From NCBI GenBank assembly GCA_009782405.1, contig WRJC01000050.1, positions 1 through 23,157 of the forward strand: a stretch of 23,157 nucleotides of DNA, read 5' to 3'. The stretch is from Oscillospiraceae bacterium. GTDB lineage: Bacteria > Bacillota_A > Clostridia > Oscillospirales > WRJC01. A program made the translations under genes and the position numbers. Positions 7,549-14,471 of this stretch are shown one piece after another. The notes beneath the pieces are model-generated. The model saw only the letters and a program-made list of their open reading frames with translations, searched no databases and had not been told where the DNA came from. Position 1 is the first letter of the stretch, and each line of letters starts with the position of its first letter.

Positions 7549-9048
7549 CTAATCTATTTTTATTTTGAAAATAACCGGATTTTCGCTCTTCACGGATTTT
7601 GTGCCGATTGTCAATTTTTCGTCCGTCAGTTCATATTCGGGCTTTTCGTCAAATCCCAGCACGCTTATGTCGCGTATGAATCCGTAAAAAATATTTGATT
7701 TTGCGCCGAGCGATTTGATGTTTATTATTCCGTTTTCAGGATATTTCAGCGCAATTGCGTATAAATTGCCGCCGTTTTGAGTGAATCTTATATCCTCGTC
7801 CGTGAAACATTTTTCTTTTGCATCCGTGAAATCCCCCTCCCGCGTGAACACCTCCGTCGGACCCTCACCGAATACTTTGAAAGTATTGGCGTTATATATC
7901 GCTTCGCCGTTGATTTTGAGCCAATCGCCTATCTCGCACAGGACTTTTTTTTCTTCGTCTGCGATCGTTCCGTCGGCTTTAGGCCCGACATTTAACAGCA
8001 TACAGCCGTTTTTGCTCACTATATCGACAAAATCCCTGAGTATCTCGGGGGTTTTCTTGAAATCGTTGTTTTCGGTATATCCCCATGAATTGCGCGCTAT
8101 CGAGGTGTCCGTCTGCCAAGGGAACGGCTTTAAATCGCCGAACTGGCCGCGTTCCACATCTATGACGGCGGAACCGAACATCATGGCGTCGAATTTATAC
8201 TGTATAATGCCGATTTTGCCCCATTCTTCCATTTTGTTGTAATAATAGGCGGCGAACTTTTTCAGGTAAGGTTTTAAAGGTTCGACTTGAATCCACCAAT
8301 CGAAAAAGAAAGTGGCGGGCTTGTAGCTATCGACGATTTCGCAGCACCGCACAAGCCAGTCTTCGGCAAATCTTCTGCTCAAATTTTTATGCTCCGGCGA
8401 CATGAAAGTCATGGGATTTTTGCTGCCGAGGTCGTCGTTTTCCGGCATGGAGGGCCAATACAAATCGCCTTCTCTGAGGTTTTGGCCCACGTCCGAATCG
8501 AATTTTTTGCCTCCGTTCATAAACCACCAGTGTTCTATTCTGTGGCTCGATACGCCCAGCCGTATGTCGCGCTTGTCAGCTGCGGCCTTTATCTCCCCGA
8601 GAATGTCGCGTTTTGGCCCTTTCTCAAATGCGTTCCAATGCGATATGCCTGATTTATACATTTGGAAACCATCGTGATGTTCGGCGACGACAGTGTGAAA
8701 TTTTGCGCCGGCTTTCTCGAATAGGTCCAGCCATTCGTCCGGGTCGAATTTTTCGGCCTTGAACATCGGGATAAAATCCTTGTACCCGAATTTTTTGTGT
8801 TCCCCGTAAGTCTTGGCGTGATATTCAAACTCTTTTGAGCCTTTTATGTACATGGCCCTGGGATACCATTCGTTGCCGAATGCCGGCACGGAATAAACTC
8901 CCCAATGCGCGAACGTCCCGAATTTGCTTTTCGCGTACCAATCGGGCACTTCTATGTTTTTCAGCGAATCCCAGTCGTCCTTGTATTTCCCGTTTTTTAT
9001 GACATTGTCGATTTTTTCAAGATATGCTTTTTTATCGATTTTTCCCAT
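7549..9048 (-). CDS. alpha-L-fucosidase, glycoside hydrolase family 29
   Basis: Hydrolyses terminal alpha-L-fucosyl residues from glycans with retention of configuration. The 499-residue protein shows the GH29 landmarks in order: WYAKSKFGTFAHWGVYSVPAF with His48-Trp49-Gly50, the VAEHHDGF motif at 121-128, WNAFEKGPKRDIL, LGVSSHRIEHWW, and FFFDWW with Asp250 as the probable nucleophile. A LLNVGPKADGTI segment near the end of the barrel and a C-terminal beta domain complete the family layout. There is no signal peptide, so it should act in the cytoplasm on imported fuco-oligosaccharides or small fucosides. ATG 9048 has AGGGGG 6 bp upstream, and a consensus promoter lies about 80 bp upstream. The gene is divergent from the epimerase-like gene at 9239. 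GH29 also includes enzymes on related glycosides, so the exact substrate is not certain. Confidence 0.93.
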   Translation of the reverse strand: MGKIDKKAYLEKIDNVIKNGKYKDDWDSLKNIEVPDWYAKSKFGTFAHWGVYSVPAFGNEWYPRAMYIKGSKEFEYHAKTYGEHKKFGYKDFIPMFKAEKFDPDEWLDLFEKAGAKFHTVVAEHHDGFQMYKSGISHWNAFEKGPKRDILGEIKAAADKRDIRLGVSSHRIEHWWFMNGGKKFDSDVGQNLREGDLYWPSMPENDDLGSKNPMTFMSPEHKNLSRRFAEDWLVRCCEIVDSYKPATFFFDWWIQVEPLKPYLKKFAAYYYNKMEEWGKIGIIQYKFDAMMFGSAVIDVERGQFGDLKPFPWQTDTSIARNSWGYTENNDFKKTPEILRDFVDIVSKNGCMLLNVGPKADGTIADEEKKVLCEIGDWLKINGEAIYNANTFKVFGEGPTEVFTREGDFTDAKEKCFTDEDIRFTQNGGNLYAIALKYPENGIINIKSLGAKSNIFYGFIRDISVLGFDEKPEYELTDEKLTIGTKSVKSENPVIFKIKID

Positions 9049-9128
9049 AATATCCCCCTATTTGTTGTTTTATGCGAAGTTGCCGGCGATCGGCGCCAAC
9101 GAACTGTCACCTTTGTCCCAGTTTACCC

Positions 9129-9157
9129 ATTATAATATATTTATTCGGTTTTGTCAA
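9129..9157 (-). promoter_or_regulatory. sigma-A promoter of the GH29 fucosidase
   Basis: On the minus strand TTGACA (9157-9152) is followed by a 17-bp spacer and TATAAT (9134-9129), an exact consensus. Transcription would start near 9122 and give a leader of about 74 nt before ATG 9048. Confidence 0.85.
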
Positions 9158-9167
9158 GAAATCAATG

Positions 9168-9196
9168 TTGATTTTTCCTTGAAAATGCGATATAAT
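9168..9196 (+). promoter_or_regulatory. sigma-A promoter of the epimerase-like gene
   Basis: TTGATT (9168-9173), 17-bp spacer, TATAAT (9191-9196). Its -35 is only 10 bp from the -35 of the opposing fucosidase promoter, so the two are back to back and one regulator bound between them could affect both. Confidence 0.8.
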
Positions 9197-9238
9197 GTAA
9201 GTGTTTTGAAATTAAAATTGGAAAAGGGGAAAAATACA

Positions 9239-10123
9239 ATGAAGTATGCATTACATTCTGTCAGTTATGCAGGCATATGGCAAGGTCAGGCAAAACTTTC
9301 AATCGAGGATTTCATACAAAAAGCGGCGTGGCTGGGATATGGCGGCGTGGAAATCATGGCGAAACGCCCTCATTTCTCGCCGATCGACATAGATGACGCA
9401 AAACTGCGCTCTATCGGGGAATTGCTGAAAAACGAAGGGTTGGAATGTGCCTGTATCGCCGGATATACGGATTTTTTGCTCGGCGGGGATTCAATGGTTG
9501 CGGCTGTGGAGCTGCAAATCATGTATGTTGAGCGGCTCTGCGCCATGGCGAAAGAACTTGGCTGCAATTTAGTGCGCGTTTTTACAGGGTACGAAAACAA
9601 AAACATGAATTATCAGCGGCAATGGAAAATATGCGCGGACGCTTTGAAAGAATGCGCGAAACGAGCCGCAAAGCACGGGGTTGCAATCGGGGTGCAGAAT
9701 CATCACGACATAGGCGCGGAACATCATTCAATGAAGGACTTTATCGCAGATGTCGGAGAAGATAATTGTTTGCCGATGTTTGACGCATGGGTTCCCGCGC
9801 AAATGGGAGCGGATTTGAAAGAAGCCGTTTCGTCCATGGGCAGGATAGCCTACACTACGGCCGCCGATTATGTCCGCGTCCCGAAATATAATTACAACCC
9901 TGATTTGGTGGCTTATTCCAAGGGAAATGATATGTTGAGAGCCGTCAAGATGGGCGATGGGTTTATAGATTACAGAGAATTTTTCAAAGCATTGATATCG
10001 ACGGGCTACGACGGGTATATCGCCTACGAAATTTGTTCGCCGATCCGCGGCGGAGGTTCCATTGAGGTTTTGGACAGCTATGCCAAGCATTTTCTCGATT
10101 ACATGAATGGTTTTTTGTTATGA
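9239..10123 (+). CDS. sugar phosphate isomerase/epimerase-like TIM-barrel protein
   Basis: The 294-residue product belongs to the xylose isomerase-like TIM-barrel superfamily (AP endonuclease 2 clan). Evidence is the start YALHSVSYAGI, the strand ending WLGYGGVEIMAKRPH, GLECACIAGYTDF, the ELGCNLVRVFTG strand, GVQNHHDIG (151-159), LPMFDAWVP with Asp182, and IAYEICSP with Glu264. The superfamily normally binds a metal through Glu, Asp, His and Glu. Here the first Glu position holds Asn154 and the usual His strand reads YTTAADY, so the site is altered. ATG 9239 is chosen: AAGGGGA lies about 9 bp upstream, a promoter ends at 9196, and the frame upstream runs into the opposing gene. It is divergent from the fucosidase and may handle the sugar that enzyme releases. 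The reaction is unknown; isomerase, epimerase or dehydratase are all possible. Confidence 0.85.
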   Translation: MKYALHSVSYAGIWQGQAKLSIEDFIQKAAWLGYGGVEIMAKRPHFSPIDIDDAKLRSIGELLKNEGLECACIAGYTDFLLGGDSMVAAVELQIMYVERLCAMAKELGCNLVRVFTGYENKNMNYQRQWKICADALKECAKRAAKHGVAIGVQNHHDIGAEHHSMKDFIADVGEDNCLPMFDAWVPAQMGADLKEAVSSMGRIAYTTAADYVRVPKYNYNPDLVAYSKGNDMLRAVKMGDGFIDYREFFKALISTGYDGYIAYEICSPIRGGGSIEVLDSYAKHFLDYMNGFLL

Positions 10124-10204
10124 ACGGCTTTTAGAAATTAACTAAATAACGCCCATAATTCAACCTATGATTTTATTTTAGAACTTTACCGAACAATACC
10201 GTTA

Positions 10205-10233
10205 TTGACTAATTATGTTGCGCGGTTTATATA
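10205..10233 (+). promoter_or_regulatory. orphan promoter-like sequence in the 10124-10325 gap
   Basis: TTGACT (10205-10210), 17-bp spacer, TATATA (10228-10233). A transcript would run antisense into the tRNA terminator and tRNA genes; no convincing gene follows. The rest of this AT-rich 200-bp gap shows no other feature besides the terminator at 10273-10320. Confidence 0.35.
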
Positions 10234-10272
10234 AATATAAGGGTATGTCGTCAAAAATCTTGTTTTCAGCCC

Positions 10273-10320
10273 AAAAACAAAACACAAGGCAATCTGCGAA
10301 TCCCGCACATTGCCTTGTGT
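10273..10320 (-). terminator. intrinsic terminator of the tRNA operon
   Basis: On the minus strand ACACAAGGCAAT (10320-10309) pairs perfectly with ATTGCCTTGTGT (10293-10282), 12 bp, with a further GCG/CGC pairing inside the 15-nt loop. It is followed by TTTTGTTTTT. It begins 5 bp after the tRNA-Pro CCA end. Confidence 0.9.
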
Positions 10321-10325
10321 CTAAG

Positions 10326-10402
10326 TGGTCGGAGTGATGTGATTTGAACACACGGCCTCTTGGTCCCGAACCAAGCGCTCTACCAAACTGAGCCACACCC
10401 CG
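10326..10402 (-). tRNA. tRNA-Pro(CGG)
   Basis: A 77-nt cloverleaf read from the minus strand. Acceptor arms CGGGGTG and CACTCCG pair with one G-U. The D stem is GCTC/GAGC, the anticodon stem CTTGG/CCAAG with loop TTCGGGA (anticodon CGG), and the T arm GTGTG-TTCAAAT-CACAT. The CCA end is encoded (10328-10326). It is the last gene of a three-tRNA operon. Confidence 0.95.
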
Positions 10403-10424
10403 AAATTATGCGTTTTTAAATTGA

Positions 10425-10510
10425 TGGTGCGGGAGATGGGACTTGAACCCACACACCTGTGAGGGCGCCAGAACCTGAATCTGGTGCGTCTGCCATTCCG
10501 CCACTCCCGC
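10425..10510 (-). tRNA. tRNA-Leu(CAG)
   Basis: An 86-nt class II tRNA on the minus strand. The acceptor is GCGGGAG/CTCCCGC, the anticodon arm CCAGA-TTCAGGT-TCTGG (anticodon CAG), with a long variable arm. The T arm is TGGG-TTCAAGT-CCCA and CCA is encoded. It is separated by 22 bp from tRNA-Pro. Confidence 0.95.
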
Positions 10511-10552
10511 ACTTCCTGCAGAAAACCCCGCTGATAACCGCAGGGTTCCGCA

Positions 10553-10636
10553 TGGTGCGGTCGACGGGACTTGAACCCGTATGTCGAAGACACACGCCCC
10601 TCAAACGTGCGTGTCTGCCAATTCCACCACGACCGC
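10553..10636 (-). tRNA. tRNA-Leu(GAG)
   Basis: An 84-nt class II tRNA on the minus strand. The acceptor is GCGGTCG/CGACCGC, the anticodon arm CACGT-TTGAGGG-GCGTG (anticodon GAG), followed by a long variable arm GTCTTCGAC. The T arm is ACGGG-TTCAAGT-CCCGT and CCA is encoded. It is the first gene of the tRNA operon, 10 bp from the promoter -10. Confidence 0.94.
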
Positions 10637-10645
10637 ATTATATAT

Positions 10646-10674
10646 ATTATACCGTTTTCGAGGGTTCATGTCAA
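10646..10674 (-). promoter_or_regulatory. consensus promoter of the tRNA operon
   Basis: On the minus strand TTGACA (10674-10669), 17-bp spacer, TATAAT (10651-10646): a full consensus match, as expected for stable RNA genes. It is immediately preceded by an A-tract element (see 10676-10714). Confidence 0.9.
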
Positions 10675-10675
10675 G

Positions 10676-10714
10676 GGTTTTTTGAAAATAATAAATATTT
10701 TTTTTCAAAAAACC
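10676..10714. repeat. inverted repeat between divergent tRNA and reductase promoters
   Basis: GGTTTTTTGAAAA (10676-10688) and TTTTCAAAAAACC (10702-10714) are perfect 13-bp arms with a 13-bp AT-only spacer. Each arm abuts a -35 hexamer, so both promoters are preceded by the same TTTTCAAAAAACC block, 1-2 bp before TTGACA. It may act as paired UP-like elements or as an operator; a T-run is lacking on either side for termination. Confidence 0.7.
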
Positions 10715-10716
10715 TA

Positions 10717-10745
10717 TTGACATTTTTGTTGTTTTTGGATATGCT
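10717..10745 (+). promoter_or_regulatory. promoter of the aldo/keto reductase
   Basis: TTGACA (10717-10722), 17-bp spacer, TATGCT (10740-10745). The reductase start lies 40 bp downstream. Confidence 0.8.
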
Positions 10746-10785
10746 ATGTATATAGCCAAAAAAATTTGTCAAGGAGGGATTTGTC

Positions 10786-11610
10786 ATGAATCTATCGTCA
10801 ACGTTAAAATTAAATAACGGAGTGGAAATACCTGTCCTCGGCCTCGGCACATATCAGATAGGGGATGAAAGCGCCACATATGAAGCCGTCAGATATGCGC
10901 TCGACGCGGGATACAGGCATATTGACACGGCGGCGGCGTATTACAACGAAACCGGCATAGGCAAAGCGATCAAAGACAGCAAAATAAATCGCGAGGACAT
11001 TTTTATCACGACCAAACTGTGGAATGAAGACCAGCGTCAGGGAAATCAATACAAGGCATTTGAACAAAGCCTCGAACGGCTTGGCGTCGACTATATTGAC
11101 CTATACCTCATTCACTGGCCCGTCAAAGAAAAAATCGCCGAATCATGGAAAATCCTCGAAAAGATATACAAAGAAAACAGAGCCAGGGCTGTCGGGGTAT
11201 GCAATTTCCTCATACATCACCTGGAAGAAATTTTCGCCGCGTCAGATTTGATTCCCGCCGTAAATCAAGTCGAATGCCACCCTTGGCTGACGCAAGTCGA
11301 ACTCGCGGATTATTGCCAAAAAAAAGGCATGATATTTGAGCCCTGGAGCCCCTTCGGGGTCGGCGCGCTTCTCGGCGACGAAACTTTGATATCAATCGCA
11401 AAAAAATACAATAAGTCTGCGGCGCAGCTGATTTTAAAATGGGGATTGCAGAGGGGATTTATAAACATACCAAAGTCGGCAAACAAAGACAGAATACAGC
11501 AAAACACGGAAATTTTTGATTTTGCGATAACCGGCGAAGATATGTCTGAAATTTTCAAATTGAACATAGGCAAAAGAGTGGGCGCGCATCCCGACACATT
11601 CACCTTTTGA
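10786..11610 (+). CDS. aldo/keto reductase
   Basis: NAD(P)H-dependent reduction of aldehydes or ketones (or the reverse) by a TIM-barrel enzyme. The 274-residue length is typical of bacterial AKR5-like 2,5-diketo-gluconate/methylglyoxal reductases. The opening LNNGVEIPVLGLGTYQI is diagnostic. The catalytic tetrad is complete: Asp47 and Tyr52 in HIDTAAAYYNE, Lys77 in TTKLWN and His110 in LIHWP. The substrate and cofactor strands VGVCNF, AVNQVECHPW, PWSPFGVG and NIPKSANKDRI follow. ATG 10786 has AGGAGGG 7 bp upstream and its own promoter. The gene is divergent from the tRNA operon and convergent with the nucleotidyltransferase-like gene. No neighbour fixes the substrate; sugar or reactive-carbonyl detoxification is plausible. 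Confidence 0.95.
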   Translation: MNLSSTLKLNNGVEIPVLGLGTYQIGDESATYEAVRYALDAGYRHIDTAAAYYNETGIGKAIKDSKINREDIFITTKLWNEDQRQGNQYKAFEQSLERLGVDYIDLYLIHWPVKEKIAESWKILEKIYKENRARAVGVCNFLIHHLEEIFAASDLIPAVNQVECHPWLTQVELADYCQKKGMIFEPWSPFGVGALLGDETLISIAKKYNKSAAQLILKWGLQRGFINIPKSANKDRIQQNTEIFDFAITGEDMSEIFKLNIGKRVGAHPDTFTF

Positions 11611-11627
11611 ATCGATATCGATCAAAA
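11605..11627. terminator. possible bidirectional hairpin between convergent genes
   Basis: TTTTGA (11605-11610) pairs with TCAAAA (11622-11627) around the palindromic ATCGATATCGA. It overlaps the stop codons of both convergent genes. The T-run (minus strand) or A-run is short, so termination is uncertain. Confidence 0.3.
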
Positions 11628-12407
11628 AAGATTGTCCATTATATTTTCGACGTCGTTTATCATGGCAATCGCCGAACTGTACTGGATTTCAAACTTATCG
11701 GATTCACCAGTATCTTCCGGATATAGGATGAGTCCGATTCTTTTTTCAAAATTATCGGGTTTTAGGGCAAAATGCCCGGCAACGCTCAGATTGTGCCCAT
11801 CGCCCGGAAAATATATATCGTTCGCCGCGCAAAGCGCCTGCATTATATCATGCACTATATTCGCGCTTAGAGACGCGAGAAATACTACGTCTTTTCTGTC
11901 GGTTTTATTTCTATAGTGATAATCGTTCTTCCAGTATTTCAGCCTGCCCATATGTTTGTTTATCACTGCCGTTTTCATTTCCTGCGGATACGGTTCCATT
12001 CGTTTTTTCCAATCTGCGGCTATATTATATGGATCTTCTATTATCTGCTGATTGTATATATCTGTCGGAAGGTAATATCCCCATACTGTCCACTCAACCA
12101 TTTCCGGTTCAAGATTCCCGGAAAGCCATTTGTTTAATTTCTCGTCTATTTCCGATATGCCCCTCATCCATACGCTGTCTATCCTAAGGCCGCGTTTTTC
12201 CCAATATTCCATATGTTGGGTGTATACGGCATAATTTTTATCCCAACGCCCGCCTTTTACAAAATCGTCGGCGTAAAGCCGGAAATCCACATCGGAATTA
12301 ATGTGATTCAATCCTTTTCCTATTGAGCCGCCGATAGTTATCGCATACTTTCCGTCTGCGAAATCCCTGATCATCGGAAGGCAATATTCTATCAATTCTT
12401 TTAACAT
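11622..12407 (-). CDS. nucleotidyltransferase-fold protein (DUF4037-like)
   Basis: The 261-residue protein opens with a polymerase-beta-type nucleotidyltransferase core: GGSIGKG at 26-32 followed by Asp39 and Asp41 in SDVDF, the expected metal-binding pair. A helical C-terminal half follows, containing HMGRLKYWKNDYHYRNKTDR and LCAANDIYFPGDGHN. This resembles, from memory, the DUF4037 domain found behind such cores. Members may transfer a nucleotide to a small molecule or protein, but the target is unknown. ATG 12407 is chosen because the frame further upstream runs into tRNA-Leu. The ribosome site is weak (GGGA about 10 bp away). The gene begins 46 bp after the tRNA and ends 12 bp from the convergent reductase. 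Alternatives are an aminoglycoside-modifying relative or a toxin-like MNT. Confidence 0.8.
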   Translation of the reverse strand: MLKELIEYCLPMIRDFADGKYAITIGGSIGKGLNHINSDVDFRLYADDFVKGGRWDKNYAVYTQHMEYWEKRGLRIDSVWMRGISEIDEKLNKWLSGNLEPEMVEWTVWGYYLPTDIYNQQIIEDPYNIAADWKKRMEPYPQEMKTAVINKHMGRLKYWKNDYHYRNKTDRKDVVFLASLSANIVHDIMQALCAANDIYFPGDGHNLSVAGHFALKPDNFEKRIGLILYPEDTGESDKFEIQYSSAIAMINDVENIMDNLF

Positions 12408-12453
12408 AACAAACTTTTTCCCATATTTTAGATATGTTTTATATATTCCACAT

Positions 12454-12537
12454 TGGTGCGGGCAACAGGACTTGAACCTGCACGGGTTTCCCACCGGATC
12501 CTAAATCCGGCGCGTCTGCCAATTCCGCCATGCCCGC
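12454..12537 (-). tRNA. tRNA-Leu(TAG)
   Basis: An 84-nt class II tRNA on the minus strand. The acceptor is GCGGGCA/TGCCCGC, the anticodon arm CCGGA-TTTAGGA-TCCGG (anticodon TAG), the variable arm TGGGAAACCCG-like, and the T arm GCAGG-TTCAAGT-CCTGT; CCA is encoded. It lies alone between the LCP gene (29 bp upstream) and the nucleotidyltransferase-like gene (46 bp downstream), with no obvious promoter or terminator of its own. Confidence 0.95.
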
Positions 12538-12566
12538 TTTTGTTGAGATCAGCCGGCGGCTGTTTT

Positions 12567-13658
12567 TTAGCCGCTGCTTTCGGTGGCGTTCAAATCCACA
12601 TCCTCCACTTTCCTGTATTCGTCGTATCTTTCTATCGCGCTTTTCAAGATCGGCTCCAAAAACGTCGTTCCGTTCTCGGTCTTCACGGCTCCGGGATAAA
12701 CCACGATCGCCACTTCGTAATCATGGAGGCTAAACAGCGTTTCCGCGTATTTTTTGAAAGTTTTTTCATCCATGTCTGCGGCGACGATGCTATCTTTTAT
12801 TTTTTCGTATATTTCGTCCGCCCTCGCCAAATTTTCAACGGTCATTTTTTGTTTTATGAATTCCCGCAAAAAATTTATCTGTGTCGCGTCGCGGTTGTAT
12901 TGGTCGTTCTTGTAATTTTTGTATCTGAGTATCTGGATTGCGGCAGCCCCGTCGATCACCGCCGCCCCGCTTTCATTTGTTTCCTGTTCGCTTTTTTTGA
13001 TGTTTATGATGTTTCGGTTTGTCGTTTCCTCGGTTTCTTCCGGTTCTTCCGCCTCATCGGTGGGGGGGTTGGTGGTGCTCGAATCATATGGCACCGGCTT
13101 GTAATACATATCCTCGAGTATGGCGTACTCCATTTCGCCCAATGAATCTATGATCACTTCGACGCTGTCATAATCCAGGACAAAACAATAATCGGCGGTC
13201 ATTCCCGTATATGACCATACAGTCTTCTTCACAAGCTCCACTCCGCCGTAGGAATAAACCGACCCGAGGCAAAGCACGAATCCGTCGGCTTCGACTTTCA
13301 GGTTGCATGGCAGCGAGGAGACCATGATAGTCCTGGTTTTCGCGTTTATGTTTATGAGAAAAATCGAGTCGGCTTCTTTTCTCGCGGAAATTGCGTCTGT
13401 TTCATAGTCCTTGGGCTGGGACTGCCCGTCGTCGATCCCCAAAACCAGAACCGTGAACACGTTCGTGTCGAGGTTTTCCGAGATGACGGAGTTGTTTTCC
13501 GTGGTCTTTTCGGTATCCCCATTTTCGGCCAGGGGCTGCGAGCCGGTGAATCCGGTTAAAATTTCGTTGATGAAACCTGTCAAAAAATATGCGGCGATGC
13601 CGAACACTATCAAAGTGATGAACAGCGATATGAAAAAATTCCTCAGGCTCGACAGCAT
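12567..13658 (-). CDS. LytR-CpsA-Psr (LCP) family protein, divergent active site
   Basis: LCP enzymes move wall polymers such as teichoic acids or capsule from a lipid carrier to peptidoglycan, outside the membrane. The 363-residue protein has one N-terminal membrane helix (8-30), a short linker, then the LCP core: FTVLVLGIDDG, KEADSIFLININAKTRTIMVSS, GSVYSYGGVELV, DYCFVLDYDSVEVIIDSLG and the end motif DQYNRDATQINFL. Key positions depart from the family. The usual PRD after the strand reads PCN (117-119), and the late Arg-x-Arg...RQ motif keeps Arg245, Asp252, Arg256 and Gln260 but loses two arginines. An acidic Pro/Glu/Thr-rich insert lies at about 190-230. AAGGGAGGG sits 11 bp before ATG 13658. 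It lies 54 bp after the thioesterase gene in the same direction. Confidence 0.85.
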   Translation of the reverse strand: MLSSLRNFFISLFITLIVFGIAAYFLTGFINEILTGFTGSQPLAENGDTEKTTENNSVISENLDTNVFTVLVLGIDDGQSQPKDYETDAISARKEADSIFLININAKTRTIMVSSLPCNLKVEADGFVLCLGSVYSYGGVELVKKTVWSYTGMTADYCFVLDYDSVEVIIDSLGEMEYAILEDMYYKPVPYDSSTTNPPTDEAEEPEETEETTNRNIINIKKSEQETNESGAAVIDGAAAIQILRYKNYKNDQYNRDATQINFLREFIKQKMTVENLARADEIYEKIKDSIVAADMDEKTFKKYAETLFSLHDYEVAIVVYPGAVKTENGTTFLEPILKSAIERYDEYRKVEDVDLNATESSG

Positions 13659-13712
13659 CGTTATGTAATCCCTCCCTTATTGGTTTTCCGGCGCGAGTTT
13701 CGATGTTTGCGC

Positions 13713-14471
13713 TTATCGATTGGCGGTTATGCATTTTGCCTCGAAGCAGTTTTGCTCCACGCCCTTTATTTTCGCCCTCATGTAATGTTCTTTTGTTTCC
13801 GGCCCGGACGGCGCCGCAGCCCTGCTTATCCTGATAATCTGGCCGAACCGCGCCTCCCCGATATAGTTTACATCGAGGGACAAGAGCCTTTTTTTGCTTT
13901 CCGGCGAAACCGTTTCGTCGTCTGAGTATAAATTGTCGCATATGAGGTCGATGTAGCGCGTGTTGTTCATATGGAAATTCGTGTCGATGTCGGAATACTT
14001 GACCGCGTATTCGGCGGGCCCATCCATTTCTTCCGGCATATTGAAGCGCTTCTGAACCGAAAACGTGGGTTTTTCGTCGTCGTAGGCGTTCAAAATGTCT
14101 TTGTAATCGGCAGGGCGCACAATGATTTTTTCTTTGACGCCGAGCAGCACCCATTCCGAAACCGCTTCGACTGCCAAATTTTCCCCCTTGAATATCCGGT
14201 AATTCCTCGGGAATATTATAGTCCTCGGAGGGTTGGCCCATGTTTCGACTTGTATTATGTCGTCCTCGAATATTTCCTCGTGATATACAAAACTCATTTT
14301 CGTGAGTATGAAGGCGAGGTTTCTTTCATTCAGATATTTTGGCGAAGGCCCCCAGGCTTTCAGCGCGTTCCACGCCGTTTCCTGCATATATCTCGCGATA
14401 TAGGCGGGTTTAAGGACATTGGCATAATCCGTGTAGTAATAGTGAACCTTGTATTCTTGCGACCATTTCAT
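13713..14471 (-). CDS. acyl-ACP thioesterase (FatA-type)
   Basis: Releases fatty acids from acyl carrier protein, ending chain elongation. The 252-residue protein is a double hot-dog fold of the bacterial FatA length. The first half begins KWSQEYKVHYYYTDYANVLKP and the second contains YAVKYSDIDTNFHMNNTRYID, where Asn165, His167 and Asn169-Asn170 match the NxHxNN catalytic region of acyl-ACP thioesterases. ATG 14471 overlaps the stop of the M42 peptidase gene by four bases (ATGA), so the two are probably translationally coupled. The same frame continues open far upstream inside the peptidase gene, but that part is a shadow. Chain-length preference cannot be read. Confidence 0.9.
   Translation of the reverse strand: MKWSQEYKVHYYYTDYANVLKPAYIARYMQETAWNALKAWGPSPKYLNERNLAFILTKMSFVYHEEIFEDDIIQVETWANPPRTIIFPRNYRIFKGENLAVEAVSEWVLLGVKEKIIVRPADYKDILNAYDDEKPTFSVQKRFNMPEEMDGPAEYAVKYSDIDTNFHMNNTRYIDLICDNLYSDDETVSPESKKRLLSLDVNYIGEARFGQIIRISRAAAPSGPETKEHYMRAKIKGVEQNCFEAKCITANR

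Noticed and set aside
8924..9238. Upstream extension of the epimerase-like frame.
   Set aside because: It runs antisense through the fucosidase start and both promoters; ATG 9239 has a ribosome site and matches the family N-terminus.
10244..10337. A 30-codon plus-strand frame after the orphan promoter.
   Set aside because: It crosses the tRNA terminator and tRNA-Pro antisense, and the purine stretch before its ATG is too close to serve as a ribosome site.
10321..10755. Several open frames across the tRNA operon, some resembling short annotated proteins (for example frames starting near 10638 on - and 10459 on +).
   Set aside because: They are translations of tRNA genes or their antisense, a common source of false proteins; they have no ribosome site and no separate coding signal.
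12453..13145. A 230-residue plus-strand frame starting in the antisense of tRNA-Leu(TAG).
   Set aside because: It runs antisense to the tRNA and the LCP gene, whose motifs are recognisable; it has no ribosome site.
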